Assembly (NCBI RefSeq): GCF_003788585.1
Contig: NZ_AYKG01000068.1
Coordinates: 29,503-93,502 of the forward strand
DNA length: 64,000 bases
Direction: 5' to 3'
DNA from: Salinisphaera japonica YTM-1
Lineage (GTDB): Bacteria; Pseudomonadota; Gammaproteobacteria; Nevskiales; Salinisphaeraceae
The stretch's first letter is position 1. Every line of letters starts with the position of its first letter. Below are positions 50,756 to 63,511 of this stretch, piece by piece. Both the position numbers and the translations under genes were made by a program. The notes below the pieces were generated by a model, which was not told the origin of the DNA, did no database searches, and saw nothing but the letters and a program-made list of their open reading frames with translations.

Positions 50756-51011
50756 GACGGATGCTCCTCTGCCTCGCTGTGCGATTCGCGCCGTGAAGTC
50801 CAACGCCTCGGCGAGGCGCGGCCGCTGATCCAAGAAGGCGCCGTAGAAGAATCGAGTCCCGACGACCGTGATCGGCGCGACCCGGACCCCGTAGCGGGCC
50901 ATAGCTTCTTCTGCCACGCCGGGCTGGCGCAGGTCGCGCTCGACATACGCGATGTCTCGCTCTGCGAACACGCTTTCAGAGCGTGACAGTCGGGACCGTG
51001 TAGGCGGTCAC
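50756..51011 (-). pseudogene. Glutaredoxin-like gene fragment with frameshifts
   Basis: The minus strand reads VTAYTVP, then in a second frame PDCHALKA, then in a third FAERDIAYVERDLRQPGVAE, RYGVRVAPITVVGTRFFYGA and RPRLAEAL. Together they form an NrdH/glutaredoxin-like sequence with a single Cys (PDCH). At least two small indels separate the pieces. The last frame runs without a stop into the ferredoxin gene. Confidence 0.5.
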
Positions 51012-51070
51012 GGCCAGTGACGATCCAATGGATGGACGGGCAAAACGGATACCTCCTTATCCTGTCGCGG

Positions 51071-53629
51071 CTATCGGCTCGCCACGGCCGTGGTGGCGGG
51101 ACTTTGCGATGCCGGGACTTCCTCGAAGCCCATGGGCGGCGCAAACCGACGCAGGCGCAGTGCGTTGCCGAGCACGAAGATGCTGGACAAGGCCATCGCA
51201 GCCGCCGCAAAAATCGGCGACATCAATACCCCATACGCCGGGTACAGCACGCCGGCGGCGACCGGGATCAGCGCGGCGTTGTACGCGAAAGCCCAGAACA
51301 GGTTCTGCTTGATGTTGGTGATCGTCGCGCGCGACAGACCGATGGCGTTGGGCACGTTGCGCAGGTCGCCGGACATGAGCACCACGTCGGCGCTTTCGAT
51401 GGCGACGTCAGTGCCAGTGCCGATCGCCAGGCCGACATCGGCCTCGGCCAGCGCCGGCGCGTCGTTGATGCCATCGCCGACGAACGCCAGCTTGCGGTCG
51501 TTCCCCCGCAGGCGCTTGACCGCTTCGACCTTGCCGTCCGGCAGAACCTCGGCGATCACCTCGTCGATACCCAACCGCCGGGCGATGGCGTTGGCGGTGC
51601 GCTGGTTGTCGCCGGTGATCATGGCCACGCGCAGCCCCAGACCGTGCAAGGCCTCGATGGCGCCGGGTGTCGATTCCTTGATCGGATCGGCGACTGCGAT
51701 GATCGCGGCCAGACGGCCGTCGATCGCGGCGTAGAGCGGCGTCTTGCCCTCGTCGGCCAGGCGGCTCGCGGTCTCCGCGAACGCGGTCACGTCCAGAGCC
51801 ATCTGGCGCATGAAGCGGTCCGCGCCGATCGCGACGGCGCGCTCATCGACGGTGGCGGATACGCCGTAGCCGGGTGTGGCCTCGAAGTCCGCGGCCTTGA
51901 TGAGCTTAACGCCCGACGCACGCGCGGCCTCCACGATCGCCTCGGCGACCGGGTGCTCCGAATGGGCCTCCACGGCGGCAACGGTTTGCAGCACGTCGTC
52001 ACGTTCGAAACCGTCGGCGGTGACCAGATCGGTGAGCTCCGGGCGCCCCTTGGTCAGGGTTCCGGTCTTATCCAAAGCGATGGTGTCGATACCGCGCAGG
52101 CTTTGTAGCGCCTCGCCCTTGCGAAACAGCACGCCCATTTCCGCGGCCCGGCCGGTACCGACCATGATTGAGGTCGGCGTGGCCAGCCCCATGGCACAGG
52201 GGCAGGCGATGATCAGCACGGCGACCGCGTTCACCAGGGCGAACGTCAATGCGGGCGTGGGACCGAATAGCAGCCAGATCCCGAAGGTCAACGCTGCGGC
52301 CGCGAGCACCACCGGCACGAAGACGCCGGTCACGCGATCGACCAGCGCCTGGATCGGCAACTTGGCACCCTGCGCGGCTTCGACCATGCGGATGATCTGG
52401 GCCAGCATGGTATCGCCGCCGACCTTGGTAGCGGTAAACGAGAAACTGCCGGTCTTGTTGAGCGTGCCGCCCACGACTTCGGCGCCCGCACTCTTTTGAA
52501 CCGGCACCGGCTCGCCGGTGATCATGGACTCGTCGACGTAGGACGTTCCCTCGGCCACCTCGCCGTCCACCGGCACCTTTTCACCGGGGCGGACCTGCAC
52601 GATATCGCCGACCTGCACGTCTTCGAGCGCCACTTCCACGGGCTCGCCGTCACGGATCACCCGGGCCGTCTTGGCCCGCAGCGTCATCAGACGCTTGATG
52701 GCCTCGCTGGTACGCCCCTTGCTCAGCGCCTCCATGTAACGCCCGATCAGGATCAGCGTCACGATCATGGCCGAGGCTTCATAGTAGACGTTGACGGTGC
52801 CCTCGGGCAGCACGCTGGGCAGAAAGGTCGCCACCAGCGAATAACCGTAGGCCGCACTCGTGCCCAGCATGACCAGCGAGTTCATGTCGGGGCCGCCGCG
52901 CATCAAGGCCGGCCAGCCCTTCTTGTAGAAGCGTAGACCCGGCCCGAACTGTACGAAACTGGCGAGCACGAAGAACAGATAGAACAGGTTCTGCTGACCG
53001 AGCGTTGCCATCAGTCCGTCGTGCAGGCTCGTGAATATGTGGCTACCCATCTCGAGCACAAAGATCGGCAACGTCGCCGCGCCCGCGAACAGGATGCTGC
53101 GCTTGAGCGCGCCGATCTCCTCGGCCCGCGCCTGAGCTTGCTGATCGCCGCTGTCGTTGTCCGCTACCGTGCGGGCCGCATAGCCAGCGTCACTGACTGC
53201 AGTTTCCAGCGCCTTGGCGTCGACCATGCCGGCGACGTGGCGCACCTGCGCCTTTTCAGTGGCCAGATTCACGTGGGCTTCCAGCACACCGGGCACGGCC
53301 GCCAGGGCTTTCTCGATACGGCCGACGCAGGACGCGCAGCTCATACCTTCAACGGCCAACTCGATCGTCTCCTCGACGATCGAATAACCGGCTTGCTGAA
53401 TCGCGGTCTGGACCGCGGCCGTGTCGGGCGCGGATGAAAACGTGACCTCGGCCCGTTCGGTGGCCAGGTTCACATTCGCCGACTCGACCCGATCGACGGC
53501 GCGCAGGGCTTTTTCCACGCGGCCGACGCAGGATGCACAGCTCATGCCAGCGATACCGACACGTAGGGTCTGCCCCACCGGATGCGAGCCCGATGGATCG
53601 TTTGATAGTAGAGGTTCTACAGAAGCCAT
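51071..53629 (-). CDS. copA: Copper-exporting P1B-type ATPase CopA
   Basis: An 852-residue Cu(I) pump. Two N-terminal HMA domains carry CASC at residues 31-34 and 98-101. The membrane CPC motif is [15 protein letters not shown], the phosphorylation site [11 protein letters not shown], and the hinge [17 protein letters not shown]. The N-terminal domain repeats differ enough not to be a recent duplication. Start at 53629; an in-frame extension to 53683 would cover the promoter. A CueR operator lies upstream, so it is copper-induced. Confidence 0.95.
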   Translation of the reverse strand: MASVEPLLSNDPSGSHPVGQTLRVGIAGMSCASCVGRVEKALRAVDRVESANVNLATERAEVTFSSAPDTAAVQTAIQQAGYSIVEETIELAVEGMSCASCVGRIEKALAAVPGVLEAHVNLATEKAQVRHVAGMVDAKALETAVSDAGYAARTVADNDSGDQQAQARAEEIGALKRSILFAGAATLPIFVLEMGSHIFTSLHDGLMATLGQQNLFYLFFVLASFVQFGPGLRFYKKGWPALMRGGPDMNSLVMLGTSAAYGYSLVATFLPSVLPEGTVNVYYEASAMIVTLILIGRYMEALSKGRTSEAIKRLMTLRAKTARVIRDGEPVEVALEDVQVGDIVQVRPGEKVPVDGEVAEGTSYVDESMITGEPVPVQKSAGAEVVGGTLNKTGSFSFTATKVGGDTMLAQIIRMVEAAQGAKLPIQALVDRVTGVFVPVVLAAAALTFGIWLLFGPTPALTFALVNAVAVLIIACPCAMGLATPTSIMVGTGRAAEMGVLFRKGEALQSLRGIDTIALDKTGTLTKGRPELTDLVTADGFERDDVLQTVAAVEAHSEHPVAEAIVEAARASGVKLIKAADFEATPGYGVSATVDERAVAIGADRFMRQMALDVTAFAETASRLADEGKTPLYAAIDGRLAAIIAVADPIKESTPGAIEALHGLGLRVAMITGDNQRTANAIARRLGIDEVIAEVLPDGKVEAVKRLRGNDRKLAFVGDGINDAPALAEADVGLAIGTGTDVAIESADVVLMSGDLRNVPNAIGLSRATITNIKQNLFWAFAYNAALIPVAAGVLYPAYGVLMSPIFAAAAMALSSIFVLGNALRLRRFAPPMGFEEVPASQSPATTAVASR

Positions 53630-53666
53630 GACGGTTTCTCCGGTGCGTTGGGTGCCATGGCGACGG

Positions 53667-53697
53667 AGTATCAACGTTGCCACGATGGGAAGGTCAA
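53667..53697 (-). promoter_or_regulatory. CueR-type promoter of copA
   Basis: On the minus strand, TTGACC (-35, 53692-53697) and GATACT (-10, 53667-53672) are 19 bases apart, the over-long spacing typical of MerR-family promoters. Between them lies a CueR-like dyad of the CCTTCC...GGCAACG type. Confidence 0.78.
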
Positions 53698-53758
53698 GCG
53701 GTTATTTTCGTCCGGTCCGGTCATTCGTTCCAATCGTCGGTAGGACACTTTTCAGGCC

Positions 53759-53789
53759 TTAACCTTCCGAGCGTGGCAAGGCCCGATGT
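53759..53789 (+). promoter_or_regulatory. Second CueR-like operator, facing the NTF2-like gene
   Basis: ACCTTCC at 53762-53768 and GGCAAGG at 53775-53781 form a dyad like that of copA, pointing the other way. TTAACC at 53759 could be the -35; the -10 is weak (CGATGT). It suggests copper control of the gene at 53859. Confidence 0.55.
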
Positions 53790-53858
53790 CTGCACAACGT
53801 CAATTTATCGCTCATGTCGAGGCGATCGATGAGGCGATCTTTCAAAGGAGGCCACCCG

Positions 53859-54221
53859 ATGGCACAAAAGCCCCCGCTCCCGCCGTTCACGCTGGAGTCC
53901 GCTCGGCGCAAGGTCCGAATGGCCGAAGACGCCTGGAATACGCGCGATCCGGAGAAGGTCTCGCTGGCCTATGCCCCGGAAAGCATCTGGCGCAATCGCT
54001 CGAACTTCATCGAAGGCCGGGACGCCATCGTTCGGTTCTTGGCGCAGAAGTGGCAGCGAGAGCTGGATTATCGCCTGATCAAGGAATTATGGGCGTACCA
54101 CGAGCGCCGCATCACTGTGCGCTTCCAATATGAATGCCACGACACCGCCGGCCAGTGGTTTCGCTGCTACGGCAACGAGCAGTGGGCGACGACAGAGACA
54201 TCGGGGTTCTATGCCCTTTAG
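53859..54221 (+). CDS. NTF2-like DUF1348 protein, C-terminally shortened
   Basis: A 120-residue protein of the nuclear-transport-factor-2-like fold: [80 protein letters not shown]. Family members run to about 150 residues with a further C-terminal segment; here the sequence diverges after GNEQW and stops, so it is probably truncated. AAGGAGG is eight bases before the ATG. Confidence 0.82.
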   Translation: MAQKPPLPPFTLESARRKVRMAEDAWNTRDPEKVSLAYAPESIWRNRSNFIEGRDAIVRFLAQKWQRELDYRLIKELWAYHERRITVRFQYECHDTAGQWFRCYGNEQWATTETSGFYAL

Positions 54222-54408
54222 GAGGTCTAGCTTCTAAGGGACGGATGTCTACGGACGTATATACGCAGAGTGCGGCGACGGCAGGCCATGCCTCCGCCGC
54301 ACAGCGTTACTACATTCGTTCCAACGCTTTTCTAATAGTCTAGCGTGAGGCGAATCGAATACTTAACTCATGATGATTGTCACCAGAACATTACGCATAC
54401 ATCACTAA
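54222..54408. other. Intergenic hairpin region between convergent genes
   Basis: GTGCGGCG at 54270-54277 pairs with CGCCGCAC at 54295-54302 and GGCAGGC/GCCT pairs inside, probably a terminator between the convergent NTF2-like and czcA genes. The rest is AT-richer than the neighbours. Confidence 0.5.
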
Positions 54409-57546
<3,138 letters not shown>

Positions 57547-58800
57547 TTAGTGGCCGTGGACCGCGCCGGACTTCTCGATGTCCGCCTTGATCAAATAGCT
57601 GTTGTCGACCACATAGCGCTCATCGGGCTTGAGCCCCGAGATCACCTCGACATACTCGCCGTCACCGGCACCGAGTTCCAGTGGCCGAACCTGATAGGCC
57701 TCGCCCACTTTGATGAACACCACGTCCCAGTCACGAAAGGTTTGCAGCGCGCGACGCTCGACCGCGATCGGCACTTCGCGTTCCGTGATCTCGACCGTGG
57801 CTTGCACAAAGTGTCCTGGGGTCCAGTGCCCTTGCCGATTGGCAAGCACGGCGCGGGCGACGGTGCTCTGGCCGTTTCCCGCCGCTCGGGGGGCGCGATA
57901 ACTGACGGTGGTTTTCGCCTGTGGGTCATCGCTGGCGCCTACCACGACCGGTTGGCCCACTTGGACGCGTTGGGCGTGACCCGGGAATACTTGAAGTTCG
58001 GCCCAGACCTCGTCGTAGTCAGCCACCGTAAGCAAGGGCTCGGTGCCGGCCATTTCACCGGGCTCGACTCGACGCTCGGTCACGACGCCGGCGATGGGCG
58101 AGGTCACTGCGTAGCGCCGCAGGCTGTCGTTGGCCTCCACAGAAGCCAGCCGCTCACCTTTGGCTACGGTATCGCCCACGGCCTTGTCAACGGCCACAAC
58201 AACGCCAGGGAAACGGGCTCCGACACGCCGCACGCGGCTCGGATCGGGCACGATATTGCCGTACAGCTTCACCGTCTCTCGAATCGTCCCAGGCCCGGCC
58301 AGGGTTGTGGTGATCCCGGCCCGCTTGGCGGCCTCAGCGCCGATGCTGACCCGCCCTTCATAGGAGCTGTACTCCCAGCGGTAGGTATTGCCTTCGTATT
58401 CGGCCGCGACCATGACTTCAAACGAGTGGGGTTCGGTCACGACGCCGTCACCCAGCAGATAGTCGTTTTTCGGTTTGAAGTCGAAGCGGTCTACGCGTCC
58501 ACCGAGGCGTTCCAGCTCGACTTCCAGATCGACTTGCTTTAGATCGACCGGCTCGCCGCCCTGGTACGCATAGATTCGAAATTCGGGGGGCACGTTATCC
58601 TCGAAGATCGTGACCTCCACCGAGAAGTCGCCGTCCTTGAGAAGACGCCCCCCGTGTGGGCCTTCAGCCGGCGTTTCGGCCGCGCCCCCGGTCTCGGCTT
58701 TCGACGCTGCTTTCGCCGTGCCGAATTGCGTGACATCACATGCGCTCAAAAACAGGGCGGCCGCCAAAGCCGCCACGATCGCTATAAAACGGATGCTCAT
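57547..58800 (-). CDS. czcB: RND periplasmic adaptor, CzcB type
   Basis: A 417-residue membrane-fusion lipoprotein (lipobox LSAC). After a charged linker comes the CzcB-type N-terminal domain GPHGGRLLKDGDFSVEVTIF, then the alpha-hairpin/lipoyl region (VVAVDKAVGDTVAKGERLAS, PIAGVVTERRVEPGEMAGTE) and a beta-barrel region. The C-terminus is His-containing (GAVHGH). Links CzcA to the outer-membrane channel. Start overlaps the czcC stop by four bases. Confidence 0.9.
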   Translation of the reverse strand: MSIRFIAIVAALAAALFLSACDVTQFGTAKAASKAETGGAAETPAEGPHGGRLLKDGDFSVEVTIFEDNVPPEFRIYAYQGGEPVDLKQVDLEVELERLGGRVDRFDFKPKNDYLLGDGVVTEPHSFEVMVAAEYEGNTYRWEYSSYEGRVSIGAEAAKRAGITTTLAGPGTIRETVKLYGNIVPDPSRVRRVGARFPGVVVAVDKAVGDTVAKGERLASVEANDSLRRYAVTSPIAGVVTERRVEPGEMAGTEPLLTVADYDEVWAELQVFPGHAQRVQVGQPVVVGASDDPQAKTTVSYRAPRAAGNGQSTVARAVLANRQGHWTPGHFVQATVEITEREVPIAVERRALQTFRDWDVVFIKVGEAYQVRPLELGAGDGEYVEVISGLKPDERYVVDNSYLIKADIEKSGAVHGH

Positions 58801-60113
58801 GGCGACTCCGGATATTGGATATTGCTGTTGAATTCGATGCGACCGTCACCGCCGGGCAGCGGTTCGGCGGTCAGGCTTTCGATATCGGCACGCAGGCGAT
58901 GCGCGCGCTCGGCGGCATCAATCAATGCGCGCTCGGCATCGATGAGTTCACCACGGGCGGTTACGCGCTCGAGATAGCTATAACGACCTCGGTCGTAGCC
59001 TCGACGAATTTCGCTCAGTGCCTGTTCCTGCTGCGGAATAATCTGGTCTTGCAGGGTGGCGACTGTTTCTATCGCCTGCGCCCGGGCCTGATAAAGCGAG
59101 AACAGCCGCGCCCGCGTATCCAACAGCATGGCGCGTCGCTCCGCGCCCACGGCCTCGCCTCGGGCCTCGGCTTCAGCGATGGCGCCCTGGGCACGACTGG
59201 CCGAAAACAGCGGCACACTCGCGCCGAAGATCAAGGCGGTGTCGCCGGTATCTTCCAGGCGCTTTACACCAGCGCGCAGGCGAATATTGCTGTGGGCTTG
59301 CGACTGGGCGAGACGCAGTTCGGCCTGGCGTATTCGGCTTTCTGCGGTGAACTGCAGGAAGTCCGGATTGGCTTGAATACGCTCGGCCAGGACGTCAAAA
59401 TCGCCTGGCGCGCCCACCGCGTAGAGATCAGCGCGAACTTTTTTGAAGTCCGGCTCGGGCATGTTCCAGAGCGCGGCCAGCCGTAACCGGGCGATCTCGA
59501 GTTCGCGCTCGGCGTTGGCCCTATTGAGCTGCGCGCGCGCCAAAGCCGCCTTGGCGCGCGCGGCTTCAGCGCGCGGTGCGCGCGCCGCATTGACACGTCG
59601 ATTCACGCCCGTCATAGCGTCGCGGGCAAGTTCGGACGCACGCTTGGCGACCGCTAGGCGCTCATCAGCTGCCGCAACCGCGTAGAAGCGGCGCGCGACA
59701 GCGGCCAAGACGTCAAGCTCCTGCGCTTTTTCTTGAATCGCAACCGCTCGCTGGCGCGCATCCACAACGCCGACTCGCGCATCGCGTTTACCGCCAAGTT
59801 CGATTACCTGCGAAAGCGCCAAGGTCGCTTCCGCGCGATCAAAGCCTCTCGCACTGCCTGTGCCGCCGAAGTCCTGTAGCTCGAACTGCAACTCGGGCGC
59901 CGGCCTTAGCGCGGCCGTATCGCGGCGACCACCGAGCGCGCGCTGGCGGTAGGCAAAAACGCGCAGGCCCGGATTGCGGTCCAGCGCCCTCGAGATCGCG
60001 TCGGAAAAAGTAAGCGGCCTTGCCGACGGATTGGCGTCCGGCGCGGCTGAAGCCGACACGCACCAAAACACGAGACCCATCACGCAAGTGATGCGTCGAA
60101 TACCAATATTCAT
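58797..60113 (-). CDS. czcC: RND outer-membrane channel, CzcC/TolC type
   Basis: A 438-residue TolC-like protein: signal peptide (VMGLVFWCVSASA), then two repeats of the outer-membrane efflux fold. LTFSDAISRALDRNPGLRVF and LALSQVIELGGKRDARVGVV mark the first; FGASVPLFSASRAQGAIAEA the second. Long helical parts lie between. First of the czcCBA order on this strand. Confidence 0.9.
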   Translation of the reverse strand: MNIGIRRITCVMGLVFWCVSASAAPDANPSARPLTFSDAISRALDRNPGLRVFAYRQRALGGRRDTAALRPAPELQFELQDFGGTGSARGFDRAEATLALSQVIELGGKRDARVGVVDARQRAVAIQEKAQELDVLAAVARRFYAVAAADERLAVAKRASELARDAMTGVNRRVNAARAPRAEAARAKAALARAQLNRANAERELEIARLRLAALWNMPEPDFKKVRADLYAVGAPGDFDVLAERIQANPDFLQFTAESRIRQAELRLAQSQAHSNIRLRAGVKRLEDTGDTALIFGASVPLFSASRAQGAIAEAEARGEAVGAERRAMLLDTRARLFSLYQARAQAIETVATLQDQIIPQQEQALSEIRRGYDRGRYSYLERVTARGELIDAERALIDAAERAHRLRADIESLTAEPLPGGDGRIEFNSNIQYPESP

Positions 60114-60197
60114 TTGGAAACTCCTGCTAACGGCGCATACGCGCCGATGTGCCGCTGATAGAAAGCGGCAACGATTGCCTTCGATCAGGCCCTTCGA

Positions 60198-60578
60198 TCA
60201 GGCAATAGCAGGCGGGCCACGGGAAGGCGGCCGCTGGTAGTAAGCGGCAGGGTGAGGCGTTTCCTGCCCGTCTGGGAAATCGGGCTTAACCGAGGAGGCG
60301 GGGTCATCCAGCAGCACGCAGGCCAGAAAGACCGGAAGAACCCAGCCCATGCTGCTCTGATACTTGGCCGAGGTAGCTTGGGTTAGATGATTGGACGCGT
60401 CGTCAGACGATTCGCTGTCTGATGCATGGCTGTCTGCGTGCGATTCGGCCGCCTGCAAATGGCTCTGGATCGAGGTGTCATTGGCGTCGATGCTGATATG
60501 GGCATGCAGGCCTGCTGCCTGCATCATGAGCATCATGACCGCGGCCAGTTGCAACCAGTATGTCTTTTTGAGCTGCAT
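60198..60578 (-). CDS. Small His/Ser-rich periplasmic protein of the efflux locus
   Basis: A 126-residue exported protein: hydrophobic N-terminus (WLQLAAVMMLMMQAAGLHAH), a Ser/Asp/His-rich middle (HADSHASDSESSDDASNHL), one further hydrophobic segment (WVLPVFLACVLLDDP), and a Pro-rich tail. Such small proteins often lead czc/cus operons and may bind metal. An AT-rich palindrome AGCATTAATGCT at 60606-60617 lies just upstream. Confidence 0.62.
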   Translation of the reverse strand: MQLKKTYWLQLAAVMMLMMQAAGLHAHISIDANDTSIQSHLQAAESHADSHASDSESSDDASNHLTQATSAKYQSSMGWVLPVFLACVLLDDPASSVKPDFPDGQETPHPAAYYQRPPSRGPPAIA

Positions 60579-60704
60579 GGAAAGCCTAGATCAAACCCCG
60601 GTCATAGCATTAATGCTTAGCAGAACATCCTCGTTGCGGCCGCTAAGGCGTCACACGGTTTTTGCAAACCGAACCCTATCAGTAGGGTGGCACATATTGA
60701 CTGT

Positions 60705-60726
60705 ATCCTATCCGGGGGGATAGGAT
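60705..60726 (+). promoter_or_regulatory. RcnR/CsoR-type operator upstream of the repressor-CDF pair
   Basis: ATCCTATCC at 60705-60713 and GGATAGGAT at 60718-60726 are perfect inverted repeats around GGGG. A dyad with a central G-run is the style of RcnR/CsoR-family operators. It lies seven bases before the ATG at 60734, so a bound repressor would block transcription. Confidence 0.7.
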
Positions 60727-60733
60727 CAAGGGC

Positions 60734-61006
60734 ATGAGTACCCATACCACACACCCCGAAATCATCCGGCGTCTCAAACGCGCTGACGGCCACCTGCAAA
60801 GCGTCATTAAGATGCTGGAAGACGGCCGCGGCTGTCTTGAAACCACCCAGCAGCTTCACGCCGTCGAACGAGCGATCACGAATGCGAAAAACACCTTGGT
60901 TCATGACCATATCGATCACTGCTTTGATGAAAGCTTGTTCGAAAAAGGCGCTATAGAGGCACGCGTTTTGATGGAAGAGTTCAAAGCGATCACCAAGTAC
61001 CTATGA
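60734..61006 (+). CDS. CsoR/RcnR-family metal-sensing repressor (DmeR-like)
   Basis: A 90-residue all-helical tetrameric repressor: IIRRLKRADGHLQSVIKMLE, then GRGCLETTQQLHAVERAITN and LVHDHIDHCF. The single Cys in GRGCLE, N-terminal histidines (THTTHP) and the HDHIDHC His cluster suit the RcnR/DmeR (Ni/Co) group better than CsoR. It overlaps the CDF exporter gene by four bases and so probably represses it. The operator is at 60705. Confidence 0.82.
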   Translation: MSTHTTHPEIIRRLKRADGHLQSVIKMLEDGRGCLETTQQLHAVERAITNAKNTLVHDHIDHCFDESLFEKGAIEARVLMEEFKAITKYL

Positions 61007-62058
61007 AAAAACCAGCATCGATTATCAAAGCGACTCTGAGCTGGCTGGGCTTCGGCGGTCCGGAAGATCATGCGCATGGCGCTCATGATCACGATCACGA
61101 TAGCGAGCATGGCCACACGCACGGCGTGATCGACCCGAGCATCACCGCTACAGAACGCGGTATCTGGGCGATCAAATGGTCGTTCGTAATCCTCGCAATC
61201 ACTTTCCTAGGTCAGCTCGGGATCGTGTTGATCTCCGGCAGCGTGGCGCTACTTGCCGATACGATCCACAACCTGGGTGATGCAGCAACCGCAATTCCGC
61301 TCTGGGTCGCGTTTCGCCTGATCCAACGCGGCACCAGTAAGCGGTTCACCTACGGTTATGGACGTGTCGAAGATCTGGCCGGTGTACTGATCGTGCTGAT
61401 TATCTTGTTCAGTGCGCTTGTCGCCGGCTATCAGGCGATCGACCGTTTGTTGGATCCGCAACCTATCCAGCACCTGCTCTGGATGGCTGTGGCGGGGGTC
61501 ATCGGTTTTATCGGTAACGAATTAGTGGCCGTTTTTCGGATCCGAGTCGGTCGCCAGATGAATAGCGCCGCCCTGATCGCCGACGGCTATCACGCCCGTA
61601 CCGATGGGCTTACGAGCCTTGCGGTGGTCGTTGGCGCGGCCGGGGTATGGCTGGGCTTTCCGTTGGCCGACCCAATCATCGGCCTGCTGATTACGGCCGC
61701 GATCTTCGCTATTGTCTGGCAATCCGGCAAAGCGATTTTTACGCGCTTGCTCGATGGCGTCGATCCGCAGGTAATAGACGATATCCGGCATGCCGCTGCG
61801 CACGTCGACAACATCCATGATGTGTCTAACGTTCGCGCGCGGTGGCTCGGGCATCAGTTGGTTGCTGAACTCGATATAACATTGGTAGGCAATGCCACGA
61901 TAGATCAAGCAAATACCGTGGCGAGTGAGGTGGAACACGAACTGGTGAGTCATCTGCCGGCGCTACAGTCTGCGCACATCCGCATCCGACCACGGAATAC
62001 AAACGACGCGGCTAGACTAGCCGTAACACCCGGCGCATTGGTGTCCTCGCGTCATTGA
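61003..62058 (+). CDS. dmeF: Cation diffusion facilitator metal exporter (DmeF-like)
   Basis: A 351-residue CDF transporter. His-rich N-terminus (DHAHGAHDHDHDSEHGHTHG), six membrane helices, and the metal sites: LLADTIHNLGDAATAIPLWV in helix 2 (H-x3-D), IADGYHARTDGLTSLAVVVG in helix 5. The C-terminal cytoplasmic domain (VDNIHDVSNVRARWLGHQL) follows. With the RcnR/DmeR-like repressor upstream, cobalt/nickel export is the best guess. Confidence 0.88.
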   Translation: MKKPASIIKATLSWLGFGGPEDHAHGAHDHDHDSEHGHTHGVIDPSITATERGIWAIKWSFVILAITFLGQLGIVLISGSVALLADTIHNLGDAATAIPLWVAFRLIQRGTSKRFTYGYGRVEDLAGVLIVLIILFSALVAGYQAIDRLLDPQPIQHLLWMAVAGVIGFIGNELVAVFRIRVGRQMNSAALIADGYHARTDGLTSLAVVVGAAGVWLGFPLADPIIGLLITAAIFAIVWQSGKAIFTRLLDGVDPQVIDDIRHAAAHVDNIHDVSNVRARWLGHQLVAELDITLVGNATIDQANTVASEVEHELVSHLPALQSAHIRIRPRNTNDAARLAVTPGALVSSRH

Positions 62059-62329
62059 GGGTCTAGGTAATCGGCACGCGTCAAAGCGCGTGGGACGGTC
62101 TCTTATGCCGGTGGACAGTACCGCCGACGATAAAAGCCCGCGCCAAGCGATGCGATCGGCCGGATGTAAGGCAGAGCCGATCGCCTAGCGCTACGAGCAC
62201 CACCCGTTTCGTTCGCCCCGGTGCTGCCAGCCGGCGCCAAGGGTAAACTTTCAAGAATCGATCCGCCTAAGCAACGACCGAACCCCACAACGCACGCGTC
62301 GGCGTTCACCCGTAGATGAGGAGCGCTCC
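62059..62329. other. Intergenic region after the CDF gene
   Basis: No gene recognised. A short hairpin (CACGCG / CGCGTG, 62077-62094) follows the CDF stop. The remainder reads partly like coding sequence in a broken frame but matches no family I know; it precedes a CDF remnant, so it may be eroded DNA. Confidence 0.35.
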
Positions 62330-62431
62330 ATGCACACCAAGGACATCAGCCACTGGGAACACGCTCCCAGCTTCTCCCAAGATCGATCCCGGGCGGCTAC
62401 TGCTGGCGATCTTTCCGCGGTCATGGTTTGA
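62330..62431 (+). pseudogene. N-terminal remnant of a second CDF transporter
   Basis: From an ATG with GAGGAGCG upstream, MHTKDISHWEHAPSFSQD matches the conserved first residues of DmeF-type CDF proteins (MHT-D---W-H-H-F---). After about 18 residues the similarity ends and the frame stops at 62431. The ribosome site is intact, so this is the 5' end of a gene cut by deletion or insertion. Confidence 0.6.
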
Positions 62432-62556
62432 GCAGAGTGTCGAATGGGCCCTGAGCCCGGTGGCGATTCAATCTACTTTCGACGCCCTCAACACAAGATG
62501 CTACTCAGCACATCACGCTCTTGATTTTTAGCCTAACCGCATCTACGTTCGATCAC

Positions 62557-62913
62557 ATGCGTTTCATATTCGCACTATTGCTTTTATTGGCCGCGTTTGC
62601 CACACAGGCTAGCGGACAAACGGCACCGAGCATTTCGATCCAATTCGGCGGTGCTCACGCACAATCCACAATCGGCAGCGAACCGACAAAGGCCGCATCT
62701 ACCGCCGACGATGAACATCACGATGGCTCAGAGGATCAGACCCACCATGAATGCGCATCTGTCGGCCATTGCGCAGCGAGTGCCATAGGCGCTAGCAATT
62801 TCTTGTTCAAAACGGATTATTATTTTGCGGTAAAGCCTGCTGCCCTTAATCAAAGTGAGGTTGGCAGCGGATTTACTTTACCACCATACCGTCCTCCCGC
62901 CAGAGCGTCGTAG
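62557..62913 (+). CDS. Small exported His/Cys-containing protein
   Basis: A 118-residue protein: signal peptide (MRFIFALLLLLAAFATQASG), then a His-rich stretch (DDEHHDGSEDQTHHECASVG) with CASVGHC, and a Pro-rich end LPPYRPPARAS. Such proteins occur beside copper and zinc efflux genes and may bind metal in the periplasm. Start at 62557 chosen to give a proper signal peptide. Confidence 0.62.
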   Translation: MRFIFALLLLLAAFATQASGQTAPSISIQFGGAHAQSTIGSEPTKAASTADDEHHDGSEDQTHHECASVGHCAASAIGASNFLFKTDYYFAVKPAALNQSEVGSGFTLPPYRPPARAS

Positions 62914-63102
62914 CCTTTTCGCATTGGCAGCGGCTCAAACGCGCCTGGATTAAGCAGACTCTAATCAAATCTGCTTGTGTCCGCAGACGTACGCCGCGCT
63001 CCGAGCTATAAAAGCAAATTGGTAGCTTGAGGCTAGACGAACTGGTCAATTGCGATCGCGTTTTGCAGCTTTATCGTTGATATGAATTACGGGAGTGAAC
63101 TC

Positions 63103-63474
63103 ATGCACATCTCAAATGTTAATCCGTCTACATCACATTGGTTTATCGCGACTTCTCTGTTCCTCAGTAGCGCGATATTTATGACCGCAAGCGCTGGGGC
63201 AGGCCATGAAGCCGAATCGGCTGACACCACAGCTTCAGGGAATACTCAGGCGGTGGTAAGAGTCGAAGGCAGTTCCGAGACAGCCCCGTCGCCTAGCCGA
63301 GGCAACACCGGTCCGAGAGGCGCCGACGATTACGACGTCATTGAACACTCGGGCGAGCCTGGGTGGGCGTCCGAGAATGTCCCCAAACGTGGTGCGGAAA
63401 AGGAAAATCAGGAAGGCGAGGACCATACTGATCCGCAGTCGCATATTCACGCTGGCCCTCACACTCGCGACTAA
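63103..63474 (+). CDS. Exported hypothetical protein
   Basis: A 123-residue protein from the ATG at 63103 (GGGAG eight bases upstream): signal-like FIATSLFLSSAIFMTASAGA, then a disordered, acidic, His-containing mature part ending DPQSHIHAGPHTRD. No family recognised. Composition differs from the ICE genes (fewer G/C). Confidence 0.55.
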   Translation: MHISNVNPSTSHWFIATSLFLSSAIFMTASAGAGHEAESADTTASGNTQAVVRVEGSSETAPSPSRGNTGPRGADDYDVIEHSGEPGWASENVPKRGAEKENQEGEDHTDPQSHIHAGPHTRD

Positions 63475-63511
63475 ATTTCGATTGGAGAAAATAGCGTAAC
63501 GTCGCTTAAGC

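Noticed and set aside
62316..62531. A 71-codon frame after the CDF gene
   Set aside because: It overlaps the CDF remnant, which has the ribosome site and family match; its own sequence matches nothing.
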